Virus record (IMG/VR): IMGVR_UViG_3300045107_000039
Coordinates: 1 to 64,000 of that record
Length of the DNA stretch: 64,000 nt
Source: a virus
Reading direction: 5' to 3' (one strand)
Shown here: positions 34,770 to 42,589 of the stretch, piece after piece
Layout: each line of letters begins with the position of its first letter
How positions within the stretch are numbered: position 1 is the first letter of the stretch
Program-made: the position numbers and the translations under genes
Notes under the pieces: model-generated
Seen by the model: the letters and a program-made list of their open reading frames with translations, nothing else
Databases searched by the model: none
Told to the model about the DNA's origin: nothing

Positions 34770-34970
34770 TCAGAACATCCCTGCGCACCGATTGCAAATC
34801 TTCCGGTAGTCCTCGTTCTGCTTCTCGTAGAAGATCGCCGCCCCGCACTCGGCACACGTCCCAGGCGTTTGCTCCCCCAGGCCGACGGGCCAGTGGAACG
34901 TCTGGGACTGTCGAATGCAGACGAGCGTCTTCTGCTTCTTCTTGAAGAGGCCGAGGAACCAGCGGATCAT
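34770..34970 (-). CDS. Small zinc-ribbon protein
   Basis: 66 residues, ATG at 34970 overlapping the upstream HNH gene stop (ATGA). CAECGAAIFY (CxxC) and KICNRCAGMF (CxxC) separated by about 17 residues make a zinc ribbon. The N terminus is hydrophobic and basic (MIRWFLGLFKKKQK). Possible nucleic-acid binding adaptor encoded with the HNH nuclease. Confidence 0.65.
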   Translation of the reverse strand: MIRWFLGLFKKKQKTLVCIRQSQTFHWPVGLGEQTPGTCAECGAAIFYEKQNEDYRKICNRCAGMF

Positions 34971-35392
34971 GACTGTCCCTTGTAGAACGGATGGTGCAGC
35001 ATCCTCTTACGGAACTTCTCGGGATCGCCCGACCGCCGCCAGTTGCAGCTTCCGCAGGACGGAACGAGATTGCTGCTCTCGTTGCCGCCGCCCTGACTGA
35101 TCTCCTTCAGGTGATCGACCGTCGCCATCTTACAGGAGACGATCTCGCCCGTTTCGATCCGCCAGTACAACACCGTCGGACTACGCCGCACCACAACCTC
35201 GTGGGGTATGGTGTCGGCGTTGACCAGCTTGGCATTGCACCAATAGCAACTGTAGCTGTGGTCAGCCAGCAGCCGGTTCAGTTCCCGGCGTGCCTTTGAC
35301 CTTACCCGGTCCTTTCGGTTCTTTTTGGACCGGGGCGACAGAACGAGGAAAGAGCGGCTGGATGGGTTCGACTTGAACCTCACCCAGCCCAT
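34967..35392 (-). CDS. HNH endonuclease
   Basis: 141 residues, ATG at 35392. HNH core: SCYWCNAKLV (CxxC), ATVDHLKEISQGG (catalytic DH) and SSNLVPSCGSCNWRR (N and CxxC). The N terminus (35262-35392) overlaps the 3' end of the methionyl-tRNA synthetase gene in another frame, a 131-base overlap; a shorter start inside metG is possible. HNH proteins cut DNA and may be homing endonucleases or packaging nucleases; context favours a mobile, selfish gene inserted after metG. Confidence 0.75.
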   Translation of the reverse strand: MGWVRFKSNPSSRSFLVLSPRSKKNRKDRVRSKARRELNRLLADHSYSCYWCNAKLVNADTIPHEVVVRRSPTVLYWRIETGEIVSCKMATVDHLKEISQGGGNESSNLVPSCGSCNWRRSGDPEKFRKRMLHHPFYKGQS

Positions 35393-36911
35393 CTCCGTTG
35401 TAGTGAGCGATCCGGGCCAAGTCTCCGAAGGTCATGTTCGGCCAGTCCTTCAGACCGAGAGCCACGGCGATCTTGGCCGCAGTCCCCGGCATGAACGGCT
35501 TGAGCATCAGGGACACGATCCGCAGGGCGGCGACGAGTTCCCTCAGCACGTCCAGGCACTTGCCCTGGTCGGTCTTTGTCAACTCCCAGGGCTTGTTCGC
35601 CTCGATGTACTCGTTCGCCCGGTGCAGGATGTTCCAGATGGTCGTCAGGGCGGCTCGGTAGTTGAACAACGCCATGTCGGTGCGGAAGTCGGTCATCGTC
35701 TTCGGGTCGAGCCAGACCTTCTCCGTCTTGCCGAACGGCAACTTCCCGCCGCCGTACTTCACGATCATCTGGATGGAGCGGTTGACCAAGTTCCCCAGGT
35801 TGTTCGCCAAGTCGGCGTTGTACACTTCCCGAATGTGGTCCCTGCTGTACTCGCCGTCCGCACCGAACGGGCACTTCGCCATGAAGTAGTAGCGGTACGC
35901 CTCGGCCCCGAACTCCTCGACGAGCGGCCCCAGGTTCGACTCGGCGTCCGTCTTCGACTCCCGGACGAGTTCGTGCCCCTTCTTCCGGTAGATGAAGCCG
36001 TGGGAAAACACCTGCTTCGGCAGGTCGATCACGGGCAGTTCTTCGGCGAGGCCGATGGAGTGCTGGTTCTGCACTACCTCGTTGTAGGCCATAATCATCG
36101 CAGGCCAGAGGGTGCAGTGGAACCGGGTGATGTCCTTCCCGATCACATGCACGTCGGCGGGCCAGAGGTTCTTGAACATCCCCCAATCCCAGCCGAACCC
36201 GACGCCGGTCAGGTAGCTCAGGAGGGCGTCGAACCAGACGTAGATCGTCTGCGTCGTGTCGAACGGCACCGGGATGCCCCAGCCCCGGCTCGAACGGCTG
36301 ATGCTCATGTCGTGCAGTTCGGTCTGCACTAAGTCAAGCATCTCGTTGCGGCGGGCCTCCGGGAAGATTTCCGCCTTCTTGTAGTAGTCGAGCAGCCGGT
36401 CCTTGAAGGCCGACAACTTGAAGAAGTAGTTCTCCTCGGTCACTTCCACGACCGGGGTGTTCTGGTGGTGCGGGCACCGCTTGGCGTAGTCGAGCGACTT
36501 CGGGGTCTTGAATTCCTCGCACCCCTCGCAGTACAGGGCGGTGTACGGCCGCTTCTCGATGTAGCCGCTGGCCCAGACGGCGTTGATGAACTTCTCGACG
36601 CCCTGCCGGTGCCGGTCCTTGCTGGTCTGGAGGAAGGCCGAGTAGTCGATGCCGAGCTTCTGCCACTCGTGCATGAAGGCGACGGCCATGTTATCGACGT
36701 ACTCTTGCGTCGTCAGCCCTTCGGGCGTGGCCTTGACCACCTTAACGGTGTTCTCGTCGTTCCCCATCAGGAGGAACGGGTGGAAGCCGCAGAACCGGCG
36801 GAACCGGGCCTGCACGTCGGCACCGATCTTCTCGAACGCCGTGCCGTTGTGCGGGAGGGCGTTCGGGTAGTCAATGGCGGTGGTGATGTAGAACTTGTTC
36901 CAACGGTTCAC
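35262..36911 (-). CDS. metG: Methionyl-tRNA synthetase, divergent signature motifs
   Basis: 549 residues, GTG at 36911 behind AAGGAGG. The overall fold is MetRS. It has YPNALPHNGTAFEKIGAD (15-32), one zinc knuckle (C128, C131, C146, H149), WGIPVPFDTTQTIYVWFDAL (211-230), and the anticodon helix ADLANNLGNLVNR (366-378) with the conserved Asn and Arg. But the HIGH motif is HNGT (21-24), and where KMSKS is expected the aligned residues are RESKT (317-321), keeping only the Ser and the second Lys. A disordered Pro/Lys tail ends the protein. Phage synthetases are known in jumbo phages; altered motifs may change activity or evade inhibitors. Confidence 0.9.
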   Translation of the reverse strand: MNRWNKFYITTAIDYPNALPHNGTAFEKIGADVQARFRRFCGFHPFLLMGNDENTVKVVKATPEGLTTQEYVDNMAVAFMHEWQKLGIDYSAFLQTSKDRHRQGVEKFINAVWASGYIEKRPYTALYCEGCEEFKTPKSLDYAKRCPHHQNTPVVEVTEENYFFKLSAFKDRLLDYYKKAEIFPEARRNEMLDLVQTELHDMSISRSSRGWGIPVPFDTTQTIYVWFDALLSYLTGVGFGWDWGMFKNLWPADVHVIGKDITRFHCTLWPAMIMAYNEVVQNQHSIGLAEELPVIDLPKQVFSHGFIYRKKGHELVRESKTDAESNLGPLVEEFGAEAYRYYFMAKCPFGADGEYSRDHIREVYNADLANNLGNLVNRSIQMIVKYGGGKLPFGKTEKVWLDPKTMTDFRTDMALFNYRAALTTIWNILHRANEYIEANKPWELTKTDQGKCLDVLRELVAALRIVSLMLKPFMPGTAAKIAVALGLKDWPNMTFGDLARIAHYNGDGLGEVQVEPIQPLFPRSVAPVQKEPKGPGKVKGTPGTEPAAG

Positions 36912-37162
36912 GGCAGCCTCCTTTGTACGAAAGTGGACCCCGGCCAGTTGCCCAACCGGGGTCCGAGAGTAGAGATCAGCTACGAGCAGGTGACTTACAG
37001 TAGGCGACCCCTGGCGTCCTTTGCAATCACCCGACTGTGCCGTGGGATGCGGCTGACGGGTATTTAGCTACGAGACGGACGGCAGCCCTATCAGTAGTCC
37101 ACCACCTTCGTTACGAGGGTAATTGTGTAATCGTCTCTACTCTTCACGCCGGGTTCCCTGGA
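36912..37162. other. Intergenic leader upstream of metG with strong hairpin
   Basis: 251 bases without a credible gene. On the minus strand it is the leader of metG. A 9-bp stem GGACCCCGG / CCGGGGTCC (36935-36964, 12-base loop) sits about 12 bases before the ribosome site, placed to affect translation or transcription. A weak promoter-like pair (TTGCAA and TACTGT, 18-base gap) lies further upstream near 37000. No tRNA is seen. Confidence 0.5.
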
Positions 37163-37717
37163 TTAGCTCAGGAGCTTTTCCAGTTCCTCCGGGGTGATCG
37201 GGCACCCCTTGCCGGTCGTCACTTCGACCTGGGTTGTGTTGGCACGGGCGATGGCTTGACGCAGGGTCATGGCGTACTTGCTGGCGTGGTCGGCCATCTT
37301 CATCGCCTCGGCGATGGGAATGGCCCGCTTGGCGTAGGTCTTGGACGGGTCACGCTCCCGCTCCTGACGGTAGCAGCCGTAGCGATCCTGCTTCTCGGAA
37401 CAGGCGTCACGCCACATCTTCTCGATCCGGCCCGCCCCGCCGACGGCCTTCACGGCGAAGGCGAGCGTGGACGTGACCGGCTTGCCGTCCAGCCCCTTGT
37501 AGTTGACCTGGACGAGCGAGTTGTACCACTGCTGCACTTCTTGCAGCTTGGAGTAGGCGTTGTCGGCCTCGACGAACCGCTTGATGACATCGCCGAGGGA
37601 CGGGTTCTCGTCGCCCTCGAAGACGAAGATCGAGTCCTTGTGTTGGGCGGCGGCGATGTTGCGGAGCGTGTTCCACCGCTTCATCGCCTCCCGGAGTTCG
37701 TATCCGTTGACCTGCAT
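37163..37717 (-). CDS. Hypothetical coiled-coil protein
   Basis: 184 residues, ATG at 37717. Long helices (ELREAMKRWNTLRNIAAAQH, then EADNAYSKLQEVQQWYNSLV), a small Cys-containing middle (DACSEKQDRYGCYRQERERD) and a helical C terminus ending in TPEELEKLLS. No family recognised. Possibly a nucleoid or structural protein. It lies 39 bases after the pyrE end. Confidence 0.5.
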   Translation of the reverse strand: MQVNGYELREAMKRWNTLRNIAAAQHKDSIFVFEGDENPSLGDVIKRFVEADNAYSKLQEVQQWYNSLVQVNYKGLDGKPVTSTLAFAVKAVGGAGRIEKMWRDACSEKQDRYGCYRQERERDPSKTYAKRAIPIAEAMKMADHASKYAMTLRQAIARANTTQVEVTTGKGCPITPEELEKLLS

Positions 37718-37756
37718 GTTTTGCCTCCGTGGGGTTGGGCCACTTGCATGACAGCA

Positions 37757-38347
37757 CTATACCCCACGGGGTTCGGGTGTAAAGTCAGTTTCTAGCAACT
37801 CGCCCATCGTCAGCAAGGGGATCAACGTGATTCCCTGGGAGGCCAGCATCTCCACAGCCCCCTCGCCCCGGTCCACTACCGTGAAGGCGAACTTCGGCCG
37901 CTCCCCGGTGACTTCCGCCGTCTTGATGGCCGCACTCAGGACGCTCCCGCCGGTGGTGGTTACGTCTTCGAGCAGCCCGCAGCGAGTCCCCGGACTGATG
38001 TCCCCTTCGACCATCTTCTGCGTCCCGTACTCCTTTTGTCCTTTTCGGACCAAGAAGCCGGTCGTCATCGGGCAGTTGAAGAGGAACGAACCGACGAGCG
38101 GTGCCGCCCCGTAACCCATGCCCCCAATCGCCTGAAGCTCGGGGTAGTGCTGGCCGACTTTGAGGCGGAACAACTCGGCGATCAGACCACAACCGGCCCC
38201 GTCGAGAATCGCCTTCCGCATGTCCAAGTACACGTCAGTTGTTCGGCCCGAGGCCAGCGTAATCTCCCCACGTCTCACGACGCTCACTCGGCGGCACACG
38301 TCGAGCAGTTCCTTCTTCAGTGAAGTCTCGTACTCCGTCTGGTTCAA
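37757..38347 (-). CDS. pyrE: Orotate phosphoribosyltransferase
   Basis: 196 residues. The TTG at 38347 is the start because AAGGAG lies 7 bases upstream. The PRPP-binding motif LLEDVTTTGGS (125-135), the flexible catalytic loop RKGQKEYGT (101-109) and FTVVDRGEGA (a conserved OPRTase segment) are present. It makes OMP from orotate and PRPP, boosting pyrimidine supply for phage DNA. Its 5' end overlaps the upstream small Cys-rich ORF. Confidence 0.9.
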   Translation of the reverse strand: MNQTEYETSLKKELLDVCRRVSVVRRGEITLASGRTTDVYLDMRKAILDGAGCGLIAELFRLKVGQHYPELQAIGGMGYGAAPLVGSFLFNCPMTTGFLVRKGQKEYGTQKMVEGDISPGTRCGLLEDVTTTGGSVLSAAIKTAEVTGERPKFAFTVVDRGEGAVEMLASQGITLIPLLTMGELLETDFTPEPRGV

Positions 38348-38492
38348 CGCAACACTCCTTGTCGTGAATGCAGATTCCGTTCAGTTCCCTGATCCTGCCG
38401 CAGCAGGCGCAGTACCCGGCGATGATGCGACCGTGTTTCGCCATCATCCAGGCTTCGTTGTTCTTACGGATCGCCGACTCCTTGATCCGCAA
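38235..38492 (-). CDS. Small Cys-rich protein overlapping pyrE start (start uncertain)
   Basis: An open frame between the glycine-rich gene and pyrE. A TTG at 38492 gives 85 residues; an ATG at 38447 is also possible and neither has a clear ribosome site. The sequence contains GYCACCGR and CIHDKECCVEP, a cysteine pattern of a zinc-binding knuckle, which argues for coding. Its last 113 bases overlap the pyrE 5' end in another frame. Confidence 0.4.
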   Translation of the reverse strand: MRIKESAIRKNNEAWMMAKHGRIIAGYCACCGRIRELNGICIHDKECCVEPDGVRDFTEEGTARRVPPSERRETWGDYAGLGPNN

Positions 38493-38508
38493 GAACTTGG
38501 CCCGAAGG

Positions 38509-39138
38509 TCAGCTTCCGCCGCACCCTCCACCACCGCAACCGCCCCCGCCGCCACACCCACCGCCGCCTCCACCACAACCCCCGCCACCGCCGCCTGCGT
38601 CTCCTCCACCGCCACCACAGGAAGCAGCGTGTCCGCCGGTGCCGCAAGCGGCTGCGTGGTCGCCGGAGGAGTGGGTTGTTGAGTGACTGGCACAGCCGCC
38701 TCCACAGAACACGACGGGCATGAACACGACATCACCACCCGAGGAAGTCGTCGTATCCCCGGCGTAGGCCGTGCCCTTTTTCCGGTCGAAAGCGGCCCGG
38801 TACATGTCCTTCGTTTCGTTGAACGCTTTCTTTTGCTCGTAGCTCCCGACGGGTAGGTGCGGGTTGTGGTGGATCGTCCGGCCGAAAATCTTCTTGCAGT
38901 CCTCCTCGTACTTGCGGGTATCGAGGATGTGGGCGTGCCAGAAGTCGTCGAGTTGCTGCGTCCACGGCACGACGGTCTTGCTGGGGTTGGTGGCGATCAA
39001 GTACAAGAACTGCTTGTACTCACCCTCCAGTTTGTCGATGCTGTTTCGCCACTTCCACCACCAGCTTTTCTGCGACTTCAGCTTCTCCTTCACCGAAGTG
39101 AAGTCCAGGGCGTCGATTTCGTCCCATTTCGCATCCAT
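38509..39138 (-). CDS. GRDP-like protein with Gly/Cys-rich tail
   Basis: 209 residues, ATG at 39138. The N-terminal 110 residues carry WTQQLDDFWHAHILDTRKYE and the segment IHHNPHLPVG, the pattern of the GRDP-like domain known from plants, fungi and bacteria (WH-x-HILDT, HH). The C-terminal 60 residues are an almost pure Gly repeat with interspersed Cys and Ser (GGGGGGCGGGGGGCGGGGGC). Function of the family is unclear (stress- or wall-related in plants). Unusual in a phage; may be a structural or adhesive protein. Confidence 0.75.
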   Translation of the reverse strand: MDAKWDEIDALDFTSVKEKLKSQKSWWWKWRNSIDKLEGEYKQFLYLIATNPSKTVVPWTQQLDDFWHAHILDTRKYEEDCKKIFGRTIHHNPHLPVGSYEQKKAFNETKDMYRAAFDRKKGTAYAGDTTTSSGGDVVFMPVVFCGGGCASHSTTHSSGDHAAACGTGGHAASCGGGGGDAGGGGGGCGGGGGGCGGGGGCGGGGCGGS

Positions 39139-39170
39139 GCTAGTCTCCGTTTATGAGTTACAGAACTCCG

Positions 39171-39356
39171 TTACTTTCCCCTAGATATCAATCGTAGGAG
39201 TTGAGGGGTGTGGCAGGGACACGAGGTTACGTCGTCCCAGGGACCGTAGTGGATGATGTACATGCCGTCTTTCACGGCTTGGATGTGACCCCTGGTCGGC
39301 CCGACAACCGTATCCCACTCTACGAGATCGCCGACGTAGAACATCTGAGGATTCAT
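39171..39356 (-). CDS. Small hypothetical protein
   Basis: 61 residues, ATG at 39356 (a 9-codon upstream extension is possible). Beta-rich: FYVGDLVEWDTVVGPTRGHI and GMYIIHYGPWDD, then CPCHTPQLLRL. It looks like a small barrel, with a CPC motif. Its start codon overlaps, on the opposite strand, that of the divergent zincin gene (39355). Confidence 0.5.
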   Translation of the reverse strand: MNPQMFYVGDLVEWDTVVGPTRGHIQAVKDGMYIIHYGPWDDVTSCPCHTPQLLRLISRGK

Positions 39357-40035
39357 GACATTCACCCGGTTTTTGGCTCGCAAACTGAACGAGGACTACC
39401 AGTCCCTCTCGGGGCAGGTCGCCAGCTTCTTAAGCAACATGATACGACAGGCTTACTCCCAACTCAAGAGGGATCAAGCCCGCCGTCCGTTTATTGTCTA
39501 TCTCAAAGCCGTCTGGCCGAAAGACGCACAGCGGGGCAACACCCTCCTGTTTCCGAAAGAACTCGGGCACGGGATCATGGGGAAGCCGGTGCAGTTTGCC
39601 CAGATTAACGACCCGCACGTCACCGCCAGCACCCAACACAACAACGGCGAGTTCTCCGGCATGACGTTCAACGCCCGGCTTGTGGACAAAAACCCGGACG
39701 AGGGCGTGAAGAAGTTGCTCAGTGCCGTCGAGCATGAAGTGGAACACATCTTCTTCCCCGGCCAGAGCCACGAAGACCCGGTGGACTACCTGTCCGATCC
39801 GGGCGAGATGCGGGCCTACGCACGGGAGATCGCCGAGGCGTACAAAAAGAAGTATCCGGGGATGCGGTTCCTACCCCGGCTGGCCGAGATGATGGTAAAA
39901 GAAGAACCCTTCAACCAGTCGCACAGGAACTACCTGACGGGGCTGAAGGGTTCGGAAATCGGCAAGCAGATGCTAGACCTTATTTCTGCTCACTTTTCGG
40001 GACAAACATCCGGGGCGCACGGCCCTGAATCTTAA
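39355..40035 (+). CDS. Zincin-like metalloprotease
   Basis: 226 residues, ATG at 39355 (divergent overlap with the minus-strand gene). The zinc motif AVEHEVEHIFFPG (HExxH, H127-H131) is followed by YLSDPGEMRAYAREIAEAYK, a downstream acidic helix typical of small phage zincins. The N terminus (TRFLARKLNEDYQSLSG) is helical. Probable peptidase with unknown target; third of four short zincins in the window. Confidence 0.7.
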   Translation: MTFTRFLARKLNEDYQSLSGQVASFLSNMIRQAYSQLKRDQARRPFIVYLKAVWPKDAQRGNTLLFPKELGHGIMGKPVQFAQINDPHVTASTQHNNGEFSGMTFNARLVDKNPDEGVKKLLSAVEHEVEHIFFPGQSHEDPVDYLSDPGEMRAYAREIAEAYKKKYPGMRFLPRLAEMMVKEEPFNQSHRNYLTGLKGSEIGKQMLDLISAHFSGQTSGAHGPES

Positions 40036-40291
40036 CGAACTGCTGAATCTTTACTTGGCGGTAGATCACGCAGCAGATCACGCCGCCGATGATACCCATG
40101 ATGAGGCCCGACGACGAGATCGGGCTGCCGCCGTAGCCGAGCATCCAGTTCAAGAACCCACCGACGTAAGAGCCAGCCACGCCGATGCCCAGGGTCGGTA
40201 GGAACCCTACCGGGTCTTCACCTGGGTGAAGCTTCTTTGCAATCCAGCCCACGATCAGGCCGTAAATCAACCAACCAAACAGGTGCAACAT
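39980..40291 (-). CDS. GlsB/YeaQ/YmgE-type membrane protein
   Basis: 103 residues, ATG at 40291. Several membrane helices (MLHLFGWLIYGLIVGWIAKK, LGIGVAGSYVGGFLNWMLG, SSGLIMGIIGGVICCVIYRQ) with the HPGEDP motif after the first one, characteristic of the GlsB/YeaQ transglycosylase-associated small-membrane-protein family. A stress or envelope role is plausible; adding a host-like membrane protein from a phage is uncommon. Confidence 0.75.
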   Translation of the reverse strand: MLHLFGWLIYGLIVGWIAKKLHPGEDPVGFLPTLGIGVAGSYVGGFLNWMLGYGGSPISSSGLIMGIIGGVICCVIYRQVKIQQFVKIQGRAPRMFVPKSEQK

Positions 40292-40309
40292 AAGTACCTC
40301 CTCCTCTAT

Positions 40310-40969
40310 TTATGCCGCCGGAAGTCTTCCGGCGAAAAACGCCTTACACTGATTACAAATAGTAACCCTCTCCTCGAAGTGCGTCGGCCGGTCCGACAGA
40401 GCGTGCCCAGCCGGTAACTCGACCACCGGCAGCCTGTAAGCGAACGGCCGCTTCCAGTGCCAGGACCGCACGGCATACGACATGAAGATGTCCTCGCCGT
40501 TCTTGTGCGGTATCTCGTACCCGGCGTCCCGGTAGTCGTTGGCACATTGAATAATAACCGGCAACGCCGACCGATGGAACATCGACACACGGTTCAGCAC
40601 GATGTCGCACGCTCCGTAAGCGTTCCTCCGGTCGTACCCGACACCGATCCGTCGGCCGAAGACCCCGTGGATGCGGTGCGGGTCACGCACGGTCATGGCC
40701 TCCAGAATCCGTATGGTCATCTCGGGCAGGATCAGGTCGTCGTCTTGGAGTAAGATGATGGGGGACGTGGCGAAACAGGCCGGTGCCCACCTGCACTTAA
40801 GGCCGAAGTCGTGGGTGGAGTTCAAGACCTGAGCCTTGTCGTGGAAGAAGGGGACGGGAGAATTGTTGAAGACTATAAACTCAGACACGCAGCCGTAAGC
40901 CGACTGCGTGTCTATGATCTGCGTCAGGTTCTCCGGGCGTTTCCAGTTAAAGAAAACGATGGAAACCAT
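40310..40969 (-). CDS. GT2/GT64-like glycosyltransferase
   Basis: 219 residues, ATG at 40969. Starts VSIVFFNWKRPENLTQIIDT and has SPIILLQDDDLILPEM (DDD 76-78) typical of GT-A enzymes that bind a metal-UDP-sugar. C-terminal part contains cysteines and HKNGEDIFMSY. It likely transfers a sugar to a phage or host molecule; with the other glycosyltransferase at 26357 it points to glycan modification. Acceptor unknown. Confidence 0.7.
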   Translation of the reverse strand: MVSIVFFNWKRPENLTQIIDTQSAYGCVSEFIVFNNSPVPFFHDKAQVLNSTHDFGLKCRWAPACFATSPIILLQDDDLILPEMTIRILEAMTVRDPHRIHGVFGRRIGVGYDRRNAYGACDIVLNRVSMFHRSALPVIIQCANDYRDAGYEIPHKNGEDIFMSYAVRSWHWKRPFAYRLPVVELPAGHALSDRPTHFEERVTICNQCKAFFAGRLPAA

Positions 40970-42051
40970 TACTCACCAACGCCCGGCCCGAGGGCGACCG
41001 GCATCGACGGCTTTGCCGGAGTCGGGAACATCTTCTTCCGTGGCTGGCGAGCCGCCTTCAGCGGGTCGTTCGGCTGAGCCGCCACCTTGTTCGCCGCCGC
41101 CAGTTGTTGCCCGCCCATCTCCATCGCCTCCTGAGCGGCGGAAATGATGTCGGCCATCTGCTGCTTGTTCGAGATGTCCACCGTCTCGACCCGATCACCG
41201 ACCTTGATCTTGACGGCCCGTGGGTTACGCAACTTGCCCATCGCCGCCTGGATCGAGTCACGGTCGGACGGGTTGAAGTTCAGGACGTGCCCGCCGCCGA
41301 GGATGATCTGCACCGGGCTGGTGGACTTCGGCAGCCGCTCGCCGAACTTCAGCTTCGGAGCGGCCGACATCGCAATCGTGTTACCCAACTGTTGTAGGTT
41401 GTGGTAGGCGTCGATCTTCTCCGTGGCGTTCAACGGCGACTGGCCGCTGACGATGCCCTGGACGGTGGACACGCTCTTGTGGATGTCGTTCATCATCTTC
41501 ATCACGGCGTCGTTCTGCAACGCCCGCAGCGTGTTGTCCACCTGCTGCATGATCTCGGCCTTCACTTTTTGCAGGTACGACTTCACCGACTGAATCTTCA
41601 TGCCGTGGTTGTCCTCGACGTACAACTCGGCCTCGATCAGCAACCCGTTGACCGCCCGGATGCCTTCTGCGGCGACCGGCGGGACACGGGTCGGCACTTG
41701 TTCCGCTGCCGGGGCGGCGTACTGAACGTCCTGGTCGCTGTCGCCCCAACTGTTAATCTTGTCGGCGATCTTACCTAACACCTGAACGATCTTCGCCCGG
41801 TCCACGGAGTTGATCTTCTGCTGCGAGCCGAACGACCGCTGGAGTTGGCCTTCGAGTTCGGCGAACTTGGCGTCCACCATCTTCGAGAGTTCTTCCCGTG
41901 CCTGGGCGAACCCCGCCTGCACGTTCTTGACCTTTTGCTTCTTCTCGGCCACCGTGTCCTCGCCAGGAGCGGGGGCTTCCGTAGCGGCACCCACGTCCTC
42001 CACTTCACTGAGGAGTCGCCGATAAACATAATCAGTAAATGACTTGGACAT
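40969..42051 (-). CDS. Hypothetical protein, helical, virion-associated?
   Basis: 360 residues from the ATG at 42051, behind AAAGGA; an extension to 42090 is rejected. Mostly helical, acidic N terminus (SEVEDVGAATEAPAPGEDTV), long coiled coil with Gln/Lys/Asp (80-200: RSFGSQQKINSVDRAKIVQV), then a beta segment (VQIILGGGHVLNFNPSD) and a Pro/Arg-rich tail. Could be a structural or head-tail protein. No motif found. Confidence 0.5.
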   Translation of the reverse strand: MSKSFTDYVYRRLLSEVEDVGAATEAPAPGEDTVAEKKQKVKNVQAGFAQAREELSKMVDAKFAELEGQLQRSFGSQQKINSVDRAKIVQVLGKIADKINSWGDSDQDVQYAAPAAEQVPTRVPPVAAEGIRAVNGLLIEAELYVEDNHGMKIQSVKSYLQKVKAEIMQQVDNTLRALQNDAVMKMMNDIHKSVSTVQGIVSGQSPLNATEKIDAYHNLQQLGNTIAMSAAPKLKFGERLPKSTSPVQIILGGGHVLNFNPSDRDSIQAAMGKLRNPRAVKIKVGDRVETVDISNKQQMADIISAAQEAMEMGGQQLAAANKVAAQPNDPLKAARQPRKKMFPTPAKPSMPVALGPGVGE

Positions 42052-42072
42052 ATTGACTTTTTCCTTTATACT
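42044..42072 (+). promoter_or_regulatory. Candidate promoter for the 42089 gene
   Basis: TTGGAC (42044-42049) and TATACT (42067-42072) are spaced by exactly 17 bases, followed by GGAGGGAGCC and the ATG at 42089. The -35 lies inside the divergent gene start. It has the same -10 as the tRNA promoter at 43273. Confidence 0.6.
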
Positions 42073-42088
42073 ATCTATGGAGGGAGCC

Positions 42089-42589
42089 ATGAAAAAGGAA
42101 GAAGTCGATCAGATCGCAAACTTGCTTTACATCGAACACGAGTACGTCGAACAACAGCACAGCGGTTCCTTCGAACTCTACCGCAGTTCCGTAATGGAAC
42201 ACATGTTCCCCGTCGGGGTGACGGTCGATTACCTGGGCAGCGGCACGGTGAAGGGGCTGCACCGGCTCAACAGCCAGCGGCTCGTCCACGTCGTCCGGGG
42301 CGGGGTGTTCCTGGCCGTCGTCGATCTCCGGGACGACTCGGACACGTTTAATAACACCTACACGGTTGACCTGGACACGAACAACTCCGTCCTGGTGCCG
42401 GAATACTGTGCGATGGGCCTGTTGGCCCACGAAGAAAGTATCGTACTTACGCTGCTCGACGACGAGTGGAACCCGGAGCGGATCGAGTACATTCACTGGA
42501 AGTCGTTCAAGATCAAGTGGCCGAAGCGGAAGAGGTATCTCCTGAACGACGCTGATCGTTCCGCTCCGCAATGGTCAGCACGGCCGTGA
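42089..42589 (+). CDS. Hypothetical protein
   Basis: 166 residues from the ATG at 42089 behind GGAGGGAGCC; an ATG at 42044 lies in the promoter and is rejected. Helical N terminus (KKEEVDQIANLLYIEHEYVE), then a beta-rich core (FPVGVTVDYLGSGTVKGLHR, HVVRGGVFLAVVDLRDDSDT). The latter part has a barrel-like character. No motif recognised. Its end overlaps the next minus gene. Confidence 0.5.
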   Translation: MKKEEVDQIANLLYIEHEYVEQQHSGSFELYRSSVMEHMFPVGVTVDYLGSGTVKGLHRLNSQRLVHVVRGGVFLAVVDLRDDSDTFNNTYTVDLDTNNSVLVPEYCAMGLLAHEESIVLTLLDDEWNPERIEYIHWKSFKIKWPKRKRYLLNDADRSAPQWSARP

